A stretch of DNA of 23,740 bases from a virus. This document shows positions 7,496-15,143 of this stretch, piece by piece. The stretch lies in the IMG/VR virus record IMGVR_UViG_3300009160_000172, positions 1 to 23,740 of that record. One strand, given 5' to 3'. A program made the translations under genes and the position numbers. Every line of letters starts with the position of its first letter. Positions within the stretch are counted from its first letter, which is position 1. A model generated the notes under the pieces. That model saw only the letters and a program-made list of their open reading frames with translations. It was not told where the DNA came from and made no database searches.

Positions 7496-8734
7496 CTAGC
7501 CCTTCTCGGTGTGCACAAGCTCGGTCAAGTTCGTCCCGGCCGCATAGGTCGCCGCCGAAGTGCGCGAGCCACCCTTGACAAAGGCGTTGAGCTGCAGGTT
7601 GACCGGGTCGACAGTCACGTCGAAGTACGCCTCGCCGAGCTGGCGGATGATTGACAGCAGGTCGGCACCGATCTGGAACGTCTCGGACAGCATGTACGGC
7701 CACGGGTCGCCGGCCGAGTCGGTCTCGGCGTCGAACGAGATGGTCCAGCCGGTCATTGACCCTCGGGCGAGCGCCTCGAGCAGCAGCTCGTAGATGGCTG
7801 CCCCGGCGGTGCGGCCGGGCACGACCGTCGGGTAGTCCAGGCACTGCCAGGTCGAGTCGGTCTTGAACACTGACGAGCCGGTATCGAGGACGCCGTCGCT
7901 CGGCAGCTGGTGCGCCGAGAGTGCGACCATGCCCCGGTACAGGCCGTTGGGGCTGGTCTCGTAGACCTCGGCCTCGATGCCGATGGCGTGGTACCCGGCC
8001 GAGATCGGCACGACGGTGCGGTAGCACTCCTCGAAACTGAACGCCGGGTACTGCTCGGTCTCCAGCACGCTGATGCCGTCGACGTACAGCGTGGCCCGGT
8101 TGTCGGCCGCCAGGTACATGACGAGGTCCATGTCGCTCGGGGCGTTGTAGACGTAGATGAAGTAGCAGGTACCCGACGGCGTGACGTCGCCGTAGTTCTG
8201 CGTCCACAGCCAGCAGGCCGACGACGGTGACGGCCAACCCTTCGGCGGGTACCAGGGCGAGTAGAGCGGCGGGTCGCCCTCAATGCGGGTGGCGATGGCG
8301 CTGTGGCGCACAAAGGCAAACGGCCAGCCCAGCAGGTAGGGGTTCTCGCTGAAGCACCAGTTGAAAGGACGCACGTCGCTCGAGGGCTTTGCGTCGATGC
8401 CACCCTTCGGGTAGACGACAGCGTCCTCCCAGCGGGCCAGCAGGCCACGGCCGGACAGCTCGACGACCTGGTCGACCTCTTCGCCTCGGGCAACGATGCG
8501 CAGCTCGCGTTGCTCAATGACGCCGGCAAACGCCGGTTCGCCGTCGACGAGGAACCGCACGACGGTGCCGTAGGTCGCAGACGACAGCGCTGCGTCGTCG
8601 GTGCCGACGTTGACCGACCAGGTGCCGCAGTCGTTCAGCACTTCTTGCCAGCGGTGGTCAAAGGCGTAGGGCAGCTCGGCAAGGCGCGTCGAGTTGCCGG
8701 CGTTGTACAGCTCGGCGGTGATCGTCGCAGCCAT
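7496..8734 (-). CDS. Gp37-like tail hub protein, N-terminal part, with PA14-like insertion
   Basis: This 412-residue protein resembles the siphovirus ReqiPepy6 Gp37-like family, which forms part of the tail tip hub. Residues 1-110 match the start of the fold (WQEVLNDCGTWSV, then GVIEQRELRI and VELSGRGLLARWEDAVVYP). Residues about 118-290 are an apparent insertion resembling PA14-type carbohydrate-binding modules (LAADNRATLYVDG at 208-220). The Gp37-like fold resumes at about 303 (AAIYELLLEALARG, then FDVTVDP) and stops abruptly at GTNLTELVHTEKG. The TAG at 7498-7496 is in frame with the next gene. The ATG at 8734 is one base after the upstream stop; a longer frame to 8779 adds only non-native-looking residues. 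Confidence 0.82.
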   Translation of the reverse strand: MAATITAELYNAGNSTRLAELPYAFDHRWQEVLNDCGTWSVNVGTDDAALSSATYGTVVRFLVDGEPAFAGVIEQRELRIVARGEEVDQVVELSGRGLLARWEDAVVYPKGGIDAKPSSDVRPFNWCFSENPYLLGWPFAFVRHSAIATRIEGDPPLYSPWYPPKGWPSPSSACWLWTQNYGDVTPSGTCYFIYVYNAPSDMDLVMYLAADNRATLYVDGISVLETEQYPAFSFEECYRTVVPISAGYHAIGIEAEVYETSPNGLYRGMVALSAHQLPSDGVLDTGSSVFKTDSTWQCLDYPTVVPGRTAGAAIYELLLEALARGSMTGWTISFDAETDSAGDPWPYMLSETFQIGADLLSIIRQLGEAYFDVTVDPVNLQLNAFVKGGSRTSAATYAAGTNLTELVHTEKG

Positions 8735-8735
8735 G

Positions 8736-8879
8736 TCAGGACGTCCTTGGGCCGCGCTGCACCTTGGCCTTGCGGGCAATGGTGCCGAGCACCAGCGTCA
8801 GGTTCGCCGGGTCAATGGCGGGCGCCTGAGGCGTTGCGGTCTGGGTGATGACCGGCAGCGCCTCGGTGACGTCGGCCAT
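8736..8879 (-). CDS. 47-residue hypothetical protein in tail module
   Basis: This short gene encodes 47 residues: an acidic start, a proline/alanine/threonine linker (about 11-25) and a basic C-terminus (KAKVQRGP). The ATG at 8879 overlaps the upstream stop (TGATG) and its own stop lies one base before the hub start. That tight spacing supports a real gene. The longer frame starting at 9026 is antisense-like noise before this methionine. No family was recognised. Confidence 0.55.
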   Translation of the reverse strand: MADVTEALPVITQTATPQAPAIDPANLTLVLGTIARKAKVQRGPRTS

Positions 8880-9280
8880 CAGATGGTGAACCAGCCCGAC
8901 GCAGCGACGGTGATGGTGATGTTGCCGCCCGAGGTCACGATTGAGATTGGTGCGGCCGAGGAGTTGGTGTCGTACCAGGCGATGAGCGGGCTGGTCGATG
9001 CGGTGCCGGTGTCCTTGTAGATCCAAAGCCCGGTGACCGTTGAGCCGCCTGCTACGGCGGTGAACACAGGGTCGGCAGAGTCAAAGGCGCCGCCCGTAGT
9101 CGTCTTCGATGCCAGCGTGGCTGTCGCCACCCGGTAGCCGGCACTGACGTCGTCAAGGTAGTCGTGGGCGCTTGAGTAGGTGTACGTCTTGGTGAGCACC
9201 GCCTTGATGGTGTCGGTGCCGAAAGCGATGGACCCGTCGAGGAACAGCTTGCGTGCGGATGCCTGGACTGCGTTCGCCAT
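8879..9280 (-). CDS. tail-associated structural protein
   Basis: This is a 133-residue beta-rich protein. Its ARKLFLDGSIAFGTDTIKAV start, the YSSAHDYLDDVSAGYRV segment and a C-terminal SPLIAWYDT segment are typical of a small structural protein seen in many phage tail and head operons. The exact virion position is not known. The ATG at 9280 is one base after the stop of the distal-tail-like gene and has GGAAGGA upstream; the earlier ATG at 9364 would add 28 non-native-looking residues. Confidence 0.7.
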   Translation of the reverse strand: MANAVQASARKLFLDGSIAFGTDTIKAVLTKTYTYSSAHDYLDDVSAGYRVATATLASKTTTGGAFDSADPVFTAVAGGSTVTGLWIYKDTGTASTSPLIAWYDTNSSAAPISIVTSGGNITITVAASGWFTI

Positions 9281-9281
9281 G

Positions 9282-9755
9282 TCAGACGATCCTTCCGGTG
9301 GGGATTGACAGCTCAAGCACGGCTTTCGCCCAGCCGCCGTCAAGCGACAGGTCGCCGAGCTCAAGGCCGAGGACGTGCACCGGCTCGGTGCGGGTGGTGC
9401 CGTCAGGCATGGTCAGCACCGCCGAGCGGGTGCCGTCGGTGGCGCCCGTCGGGACGACCACGTTGGCGATCAGGTAGTCGACGTTGGCCTGGAGGCCCTC
9501 AAACTTGTCGGCCGCTGCTGCACCGGTGCGGTCGTGGGTGCCCGAAATGAGCATCTGGAGGCTGCGGACCGTCACGGTGGCCCGACGTTGGTAGGCAACG
9601 ACGCCGGCGCTGCCGGGGATGATCCGGTCGGAGCCCCGGACGTTGGCGGGCTGCCACAGCTCGTAGAGGTTCAGGACCTTCCACGCCGGCCCGTTCATGG
9701 CCACGCCACCGATGGTGAGGTCGCCGGCCGCCGTGTTGTACGTCAGCTTCGGCAT
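9282..9755 (-). CDS. putative distal tail (Dit-like) protein
   Basis: This 157-residue protein is encoded directly after the tape measure, where siphoviruses place the distal tail protein that links tube and hub. The N-terminal region (LTIGGVAMNGPAWKVLNLYE) and the strand-rich core ending in LELGDLSLDGGWAKAVLELS fit a small beta-barrel/sandwich protein like distal tail or minor tail proteins of actinophages. It starts at ATG 9755, one base after the tape-measure stop. Assignment is mainly by position, with moderate fold resemblance. Confidence 0.65.
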   Translation of the reverse strand: MPKLTYNTAAGDLTIGGVAMNGPAWKVLNLYELWQPANVRGSDRIIPGSAGVVAYQRRATVTVRSLQMLISGTHDRTGAAAADKFEGLQANVDYLIANVVVPTGATDGTRSAVLTMPDGTTRTEPVHVLGLELGDLSLDGGWAKAVLELSIPTGRIV

Positions 9756-9756
9756 C

Positions 9757-12240
9757 TCAGCGTCCGATCAGGTAGGCGGCGTCGCGCTGCTTGCGGACGA
9801 TCTCCGTCGCGCTGAGCATCGGGTCGGTCGTCGTGATGTTGAACGTGTTGCCGCCGCCACCAGCGAGCATGGCCTCGACACCACGCACGAGGGCCTTGGA
9901 GTCGTCGCTGTCCATGACGAAGCCCGAGCTGGTCGGCACGAACATCTCGGCGCCGATCTCGTTGACGAGCGAGCCCTGGCCCTTGGCGAGCGGGCCGCCG
10001 AGGGCGCGTTTCGGGGCCTTCTTCTTCGACTTGCTGGGCTTCTTCGGCGCTGCTGGCTGCACAATGCCCTGACCGGGGCCGAAGGCACCGGGGATGTTGC
10101 CGCTCGTCGGGTCGTTGGCGTAGACGCCCTTGACCCGAACGTTGACGTCGACGTTCTTCTGAGCGATGACGTTGTTCTCGATCAGCCGGTTGACCTCGGT
10201 GATGTCACCAGCCGTGAGCGCCTGGTCGATGGCGACGCGCACGGCCTGCGGCGCTTCACTCAGGTCGGTCTGGAACAGAGCCAGGCGCTGTTTGACGAGC
10301 GCGAGCTGCTCCTCGACCTGTGTGACCTTGAGGGCCACCTGGATCTGCTCGTCGTTGAGCCCGGCAAGCCCGAGGTACTGTTTGATCTGGTCCGGCGGAA
10401 TGCCAGCAGCCTGCAGCGCCTTGGTGATCGTGTCCCGGTACTGGGCTGCCAGGCCGGGGATGAGCTGCTCGTTGCCGCTGACGATCAGCGTCTGAAACTG
10501 CTTCGTCACTGCGTCGCCAATGGCAAGCAGGCTTTCAATAGCCTTGCCCGACCCCTCGGTGATCTTTGCCGGGTCAAAGGCGTCCTGGAAAGACTTGGGC
10601 AGCGCAGACAGGTCGGCGGTGATGGTCCGCAGCCTGTCGCTCACGTTGACGGCGGCGCCAGCAAGGTTGTCGAGCTCGGTGCTGCGCTCAATAGAGTCTC
10701 CGAACGCCTTGGCGCCGGTCTGCGCCGCCTCGTAGGCGTCGTCGAGCGAGCGGATCTTCTTCTCGTAGTCGGCGACCGTCTTCTGAATGCCCTCAAGGGT
10801 GGCGTTCTCTGAGTCGTAGGCGTCGACGGAGTCTTGGACGGCCTTCGTCTGCTCTCGCTGGGCGACGGTCGCAGCTGCGGTAGCGCCGGCAGAATTTTTG
10901 ACGTCTTCCTTGTAGGGCTTGAGAATGCCCTGCAGGTCCTTCAGCTCCTGCTTGCTGCCCTTGGTGTTGTTCTCAAGTACAGCGATGGCGTTTCCGAGCG
11001 CTTGGAAGTTGCCGTCTTTTGCCAAAGAGCCGAGGGTCTTCTTGACCTGGCTCAGGGAGACGTCGTAGCCCTCGACGGAAACTCGTGCTCCGTCGTAAGG
11101 AGTTGTGTCCCTCAACAGCGTTGAGATCTCGCCGATCTTGTCCGGCAGGCTTTTGCTGTCCTCCGATGCCTGCTTGAACGCCCTGCCGAGCTCCTTCGGC
11201 CCGTCGGCGTCTGCCAGATCGCCGACCGCTTTCTTGAAAGTCACGCTCGCAATCTGCGCGTCGTTGAAAGCTTGGACGATCTCGTAGACCGCAAAGGCGC
11301 CAGCGGCAAAGCCAATTGCACCCGCAGCCTTACCGAACCGGGTGAGGCCGCCCTCGGCGTTGAACGCAGCCTGCTTGACCTTGTCGAACTGGCCGACGAC
11401 GACGGCGAGGCCGCCGACAGCGGTCGCTGCGATGCCACCGATGGCGCCGATGCGGCCGACGCTGTCGCCGATGGCTGGGTTGATGTCGTTGAGGGCGCCG
11501 ATGAACCCGTTGGCGCCTTGGGCAAGGTCGCCGAAGACGCCAGCAGCACCCTTGCCGACCGACTCGCCGAGGTCACCCAGGTTGTTCTTCAGGATCTCAA
11601 TCTGGCCGGCGAAGGTCTTGCCCTCGTTCTTGGCGAAGCCGCCGACAGAGCCGGACAAAGCGTCGACGGTCGCTGCATAGGCGTCGGTTTTGATGCGCGT
11701 GGCATCAACTTCGATCCCTGCCTTCTTCAGGGCACCTGCGGAGCCCCCCACAGATTTGCCAACCATCTTCGCTGCGGTGTCCAGGTCGATCCCGAGCTTG
11801 CGAGACAAATCGACCACCAAAGGGGTGATGTTCTTGACCTGCTCTTCGGTCAAACCGAACTGAACGAGCAGGGACTCGGCCCCGACAATGGCGTCGCCGT
11901 CGGCCGCAGTGACTTTCTGCAGGTCGTCAGCAAGATCGCGAAGTGCTTTGCCACCGTTCTTGAACGAGTTGTCCGAGTTTTTGATCGAGTTGTCCAGCTT
12001 GACCTGCTGGATCTCGGCCTCTTCTGACGCCTGGGCAAGCTTGAACAGACCGCCGAGGACAATCGTGCCGCCGATCGCAGCCTTGGTCCCGATTGACGTC
12101 AGCTTCGCCGAGGTCTTGGCCGAGCCCTTTTCGAGCTTGGCGTCAAGACGGTCGGCAGCCTGGCCGGCCTTGTCGAACTCTCGCACCGCCCCTTTGGCGT
12201 CTGCGTCAATGAGAATCTGCAGACGTTCAAGCAGTGCCAC
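9757..12240 (-). CDS. tape measure protein
   Basis: This 827-residue protein sets tail length and is threaded through the tail tube before ejection. It is largely helical, with coiled-coil segments (about 15-48 and 430-520) and hydrophobic stretches (about 49-70 and two more between 260 and 330). Close to the end is a lysine/proline-rich patch (KKPSKSKKKAPKR), followed by ALGGPLAKG...VNEIGAEMFVP, a typical tape-measure ending. The start is GTG at 12240, three bases after the stop of the frameshifted chaperone, as expected for the conserved order tube, chaperones, tape measure. At about 0.15 nm per residue the tail would be near 124 nm. No lysozyme or peptidase motif was seen inside it. Confidence 0.95.
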   Translation of the reverse strand: MALLERLQILIDADAKGAVREFDKAGQAADRLDAKLEKGSAKTSAKLTSIGTKAAIGGTIVLGGLFKLAQASEEAEIQQVKLDNSIKNSDNSFKNGGKALRDLADDLQKVTAADGDAIVGAESLLVQFGLTEEQVKNITPLVVDLSRKLGIDLDTAAKMVGKSVGGSAGALKKAGIEVDATRIKTDAYAATVDALSGSVGGFAKNEGKTFAGQIEILKNNLGDLGESVGKGAAGVFGDLAQGANGFIGALNDINPAIGDSVGRIGAIGGIAATAVGGLAVVVGQFDKVKQAAFNAEGGLTRFGKAAGAIGFAAGAFAVYEIVQAFNDAQIASVTFKKAVGDLADADGPKELGRAFKQASEDSKSLPDKIGEISTLLRDTTPYDGARVSVEGYDVSLSQVKKTLGSLAKDGNFQALGNAIAVLENNTKGSKQELKDLQGILKPYKEDVKNSAGATAAATVAQREQTKAVQDSVDAYDSENATLEGIQKTVADYEKKIRSLDDAYEAAQTGAKAFGDSIERSTELDNLAGAAVNVSDRLRTITADLSALPKSFQDAFDPAKITEGSGKAIESLLAIGDAVTKQFQTLIVSGNEQLIPGLAAQYRDTITKALQAAGIPPDQIKQYLGLAGLNDEQIQVALKVTQVEEQLALVKQRLALFQTDLSEAPQAVRVAIDQALTAGDITEVNRLIENNVIAQKNVDVNVRVKGVYANDPTSGNIPGAFGPGQGIVQPAAPKKPSKSKKKAPKRALGGPLAKGQGSLVNEIGAEMFVPTSSGFVMDSDDSKALVRGVEAMLAGGGGNTFNITTTDPMLSATEIVRKQRDAAYLIGR

Positions 12241-12243
12241 GGC

Positions 12244-12653
12244 CTAGCCCTTCGACTCGTTCAGCAGCCGGAGGCTGCGCGTTGACTGACGGAGAGTCAC
12301 GTCTGGGGGCCAGCCGAACTCTCTTGCGCACCAGACGACCCAGGCGTCACTGCCTCGGCCTCCGAACCCGCTTTTGGGATACCGCCCTCGTAGAGGGTCG
12401 GCAGGTCTTCCTCGACCGTCTCGAAGGTCCCCTCGAGCAGGTCCCGCATGGTGAGCTCGGCAGGCTTGGCGCCCTTGAACTCGCAGCATGCGGCGTAGAC
12501 GTAGCTAGCAACTCGTGCGGTCTGGATCGGGTGCGCTGCGATGCGCCACCACTCCAGCTCGCAGTCGGCTTCCAGAGTGACCACTGCCGCAAGGGGCAGG
12601 TCCGCGATACGGACCTGCCCCGCCGGCGTGGTGACAGCCCACTCCTCAGCCAT
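12244..12653 (-). CDS. tail assembly chaperone G-T fusion made by -1 frameshift
   Basis: This is the predicted 136-residue fusion made when ribosomes slip back one base at 12378-12372. Residues 1-94 are those of the short chaperone; 42 residues from the -1 frame follow (from AGC at 12372-12370), containing SDAWVVWCAREFGWPPD and TLRQSTRSLRLL, and ending at TAG 12246-12244. Lambda G and GT are the model: the short form coats the tape measure and the T extension recruits tube subunits. The -1 frame has no good start of its own between these genes, and the product ends three bases before the tape measure. Confidence 0.85.
12297..12653 (-). CDS. tail assembly chaperone (G-like, unshifted form)
   Basis: This 118-residue protein sits between the major tail protein and the tape measure. 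It begins with a beta-rich domain (EWAVTTPAGQVRIADLPL) and continues with a helical part, as in gpG-like chaperones of long-tailed phages. The ATG overlaps the tube gene stop (TGATG). After K94 the unshifted frame runs into a serine/glycine/alanine-rich tail, while the -1 frame continues with a conserved-looking tryptophan-rich sequence. The longer G-T form is probably the minor product. Confidence 0.85.
   Translation of the reverse strand: MAEEWAVTTPAGQVRIADLPLAAVVTLEADCELEWWRIAAHPIQTARVASYVYAACCEFKGAKPAELTMRDLLEGTFETVEEDLPTLYEGGIPKAGSEAEAVTPGSSGAQESSAGPQT
12372..12378 (-). other. -1 programmed frameshift slippery site CCCAAAA
   Basis: On the minus strand, codons ATC CCA AAA GCG contain C CCA AAA, a classic X XXY YYZ heptamer. 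Slipping by -1 reads CCC AAA and continues into the tryptophan-rich T frame. It lies at residue 94 of 118 in the upstream chaperone frame. No clear downstream stimulatory hairpin was identified by eye. Confidence 0.85.
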
Positions 12654-13054
12654 CAGCCGACGTACGCCACGGAGGTAGCGGCGGCCCAGGAGCCGGACGC
12701 CTCGACGGCGCCGCTGACCGAGGTCGACACGGTGATGTCGAACGTCGCCGTGCCGAACCAGTACTTCGTCGCGTCGGACGTCGTCGGGTACAGGTAGAAC
12801 TTGCGGGCGTTGCCGTCGGCCACTGCCTGCAGGCCGCCGGCGCTGTCCCAGAAGCCCGAGAACGAGCCGGAGGCGTCGGCCAGACCAGCCACGAACACCT
12901 TGGAGGTGTCTCCGAACGAAGTGACCTCTGTACGGTCACGATTCTGCTGGATGTCGAACGTGTTGAGGTTGGCGACCGTCACTGCGGAGCCGTTGGCCCC
13001 GCTGCTCTGGTCGACCTTGAGCTGGCCGTTACGGCCGGTGATGGGAGAGGCCAC
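12653..13054 (-). CDS. major tail (tube) protein
   Basis: This 133-residue protein forms the tail tube. It has the segment order of tube proteins of this size class: an N-terminal loop, a central NTFDIQQNRDRTEVTSFGDT segment, then GLADASGSFSGFWD and strand-rich sequence to the end. It is followed immediately by the chaperones and the tape measure. The start is GTG at 13054 with AAGGAG six bases upstream, and its stop overlaps the chaperone start. Many serines and threonines are exposed-type residues, which matters because a glycosyltransferase gene lies directly upstream. Confidence 0.9.
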   Translation of the reverse strand: MASPITGRNGQLKVDQSSGANGSAVTVANLNTFDIQQNRDRTEVTSFGDTSKVFVAGLADASGSFSGFWDSAGGLQAVADGNARKFYLYPTTSDATKYWFGTATFDITVSTSVSGAVEASGSWAAATSVAYVG

Positions 13055-13084
13055 GACGGGCTCCTTCTGTGCTTGGGGTGGGTG

Positions 13085-14110
13085 TCACACGTCGAGCGCC
13101 CGAAGTAGGCGCTCGGCGTTCTTGGGGAACGTGCGGTCGGCGACCGCCGCTCGGGCTTGTTCGACGGCTGACTGCCGCAGGTCTGGGTTCGCCTTCGCCC
13201 AACGAAGCAGGTCGCCCAGCTCCTCGGGGCTGTCGAACGTCGGCAGCATCGGGAACAGCTCGTCGGACTCGGGCCGGGACTGCCTGGCGAACCAGGTGCC
13301 GGTTGCTGCGAGCTCGACCTCTCGGGGACCGATGGCCCAGCCGTCGGCGCCGGAGTTGAGCCCGCCGTCGTCCTCGAGGCGGTACAGGTTGAACGACGCC
13401 AGCGCCCCCTGGTAGAGGCCGACGGCGTCGACGTTGTCGATGCACTCCGTCTCGCCGTGCACGAGCCGGTCAAGGAGCTGCGGCGACGAGTGCTCCCAGT
13501 TGCCGGCGAGGACGAGGTCCAGCCCGGTCCAGTCGACGCGCTCCAAGAACCGCTGCCGTGACGGGTAGCCGGTGCCGACGAACGCGACGTCGCTCTGTCG
13601 AGTGCCGGGTCCCGGCTTGTGGACGTCGGGCCGGTAGCAGTGGTGGCCGTAGATCACCGGGCAGTCAAGCGTGTCTTGGTACAGCTCAAGGTTGGCCGGG
13701 TCGTTGAGGACGACGGCGTCGAAACCCCACTTGGCTTTCTCCAGCGTGCGGGTCGTCTCGTAGGGCTCTTCGGTGGCGACCAGGACCACCTTGTGGCCCC
13801 TGTCGCGCATCATCTCCACGAGCATCGGATACATGAAAAAGCCGCTGACGATCACGACGATGTCAGGCCACCAGGCGTAGCACTCGGCCCTGATGTGGCC
13901 GGCGGCGAGGTGGGCGACTTCGGCCTGCTCGTAGGGCTGCACCCAGGCGCCCGAGGCGTCCTGTTGGTGCGCCGTCGAGTACCACTGCAGGAGCTTGTCG
14001 AGCTCGAACAGGCGGGTCTCCACGCCCAGTGCTGCAAGCCCTTCGGCCCAGCCCCGGTAGACGTCGGCCACCGAGTAGTTCGGGCCCGGTGCGACGACGA
14101 GCGCCCTCAT
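13085..14110 (-). CDS. CgeB-like GT-B glycosyltransferase in the tail operon
   Basis: This 341-residue protein has a two-domain GT-B layout resembling CgeB/family 1 glycosyltransferases. The N-terminal domain begins MRALVVAPGP and contains WWPDIVVIVSG (80-90). The hinge and sugar-nucleotide side show YGHHCYRPD (154-162), SDVAFVGTGYPSRQRFLE (173-190) and GPREVELAATGTW (261-273), the usual place of the acidic residue that binds the donor ribose or sugar. It overlaps the gp10-like gene by 4 nt (start ATG 14110) and lies just upstream of the tail tube gene, which suggests glycosylation of tail protein. Donor and acceptor are unknown. Reading frame upstream of 14110 is not native-looking. Confidence 0.8.
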   Translation of the reverse strand: MRALVVAPGPNYSVADVYRGWAEGLAALGVETRLFELDKLLQWYSTAHQQDASGAWVQPYEQAEVAHLAAGHIRAECYAWWPDIVVIVSGFFMYPMLVEMMRDRGHKVVLVATEEPYETTRTLEKAKWGFDAVVLNDPANLELYQDTLDCPVIYGHHCYRPDVHKPGPGTRQSDVAFVGTGYPSRQRFLERVDWTGLDLVLAGNWEHSSPQLLDRLVHGETECIDNVDAVGLYQGALASFNLYRLEDDGGLNSGADGWAIGPREVELAATGTWFARQSRPESDELFPMLPTFDSPEELGDLLRWAKANPDLRQSAVEQARAAVADRTFPKNAERLLRALDV

Positions 14111-14736
14111 CGGCTCAATGCCCGCAGCAGCGACCGCTGGTGCGAGGACTTGAACACCCGCATGGCGCCCGGTGTCCGCTTGGCGAGCGATCGTGACCAG
14201 GTCTTCTTGGCCTTGGCGCCTTTGACGATGGCAAACATGGCGTATCCGGTGGGGCTGCCTGGGATGCGCAGCGGCCGGACACGGCCCCGCACGCCACGGG
14301 CAGCTCGGGCGATGGTCGCCGTGTCGTTCTCTAGGCCGAACAGGGCCCCGAACGCCTCGGCGTTGCGCGCCCTGGTGCGCGTGGTGCCGGGGATGATGTT
14401 GTGGTCCTTTAAGCCGTACTCGAGGACCTTCCACGGGCCCTGCGGGCGGGCCTTGAGCTTGGCGACGGCGTTGGTGTAGCCCCGCAGGTCGTACCCGGCG
14501 CTGACCTGCAGCGCCTTGCGGCTGCCAGGCATGCCTTTGGAGTCTTTACCCCAGCGTGAGAACGAACGCTTTGGGGACGGGTTGCGGCTGTCAAGGTCGC
14601 GCTCGGCGTTGTCGAGCAGCTCGTCCTTGTACTGCATGGCTGCGGCCGAGACGGCCTGGCGGTTGGCCCGGCCGAGGTCCTTTGACACTGCGGTCAGCTT
14701 CTTGGCGAGGTCGGCGCCGGAGCGCGACGAGCCCAT
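14107..14736 (-). CDS. HK97 gp10-like neck/tail completion protein
   Basis: This 209-residue, strongly basic protein is mostly helical at the N-terminus (AKKLTAVSKDLGRANRQAVSAAAMQYKD is within the first 40 residues) with a charged beta-rich middle. It resembles HK97 gp10-type head-tail connection or tail completion proteins, which belong in this part of the operon. The start overlaps the tail terminator stop (TGATG) and its stop overlaps the glycosyltransferase start. Resemblance is moderate and the position helps. Confidence 0.7.
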   Translation of the reverse strand: MGSSRSGADLAKKLTAVSKDLGRANRQAVSAAAMQYKDELLDNAERDLDSRNPSPKRSFSRWGKDSKGMPGSRKALQVSAGYDLRGYTNAVAKLKARPQGPWKVLEYGLKDHNIIPGTTRTRARNAEAFGALFGLENDTATIARAARGVRGRVRPLRIPGSPTGYAMFAIVKGAKAKKTWSRSLAKRTPGAMRVFKSSHQRSLLRALSR

Positions 14737-15143
14737 CAGCCCCAGACCTCGACGCCAAGCGTGATGGCCCAGTACCCAGACTCGCCGACAGTCAGCTCGC
14801 GCAGCCCGTCGACCGTGCCGACGATGACGTCGGAGACCCGGCCGCCGAGCGTGTTGTCGGCCTCAAGGGCGGTCTGCACGCTGCGGGTGTCGGAAGGCTC
14901 TATTAGGCGCAGCAGCTCGTCAAACAGCTGCACTTGGCGGGCCGAGACGATGACCGTGAGCTCAACGCTGAACTTGCGGGCATCGGCACCGAACTGGACG
15001 TGCGGGTCAAAGCTGAAGCCGGTGAGCAGCACGGCCGGGGCGACGACCTCCATGGGCGGCACCCGGTACACCTTGACGCCGGGGCAACCGGCCGACAGCG
15101 CCGTCTCAATCCCCTCAAGGACCTCGGCGTTCGTGACGGCCAT
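14736..15143 (-). CDS. tail terminator protein
   Basis: This 135-residue alpha/beta protein matches the usual layout of tail terminators, which cap the tube and join it to the head. An N-terminal helix (TNAEVLEGIETALS) is followed by a strand, then FSVELTVIVSARQVQLFDELL and a C-terminal strand pair (GYWAITLGVEVWG). It is placed between the connector and the gp10-like gene and overlaps both by 1 nt. In most siphoviruses the terminator follows gp10; here the order is reversed. Confidence 0.75.
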   Translation of the reverse strand: MAVTNAEVLEGIETALSAGCPGVKVYRVPPMEVVAPAVLLTGFSFDPHVQFGADARKFSVELTVIVSARQVQLFDELLRLIEPSDTRSVQTALEADNTLGGRVSDVIVGTVDGLRELTVGESGYWAITLGVEVWG

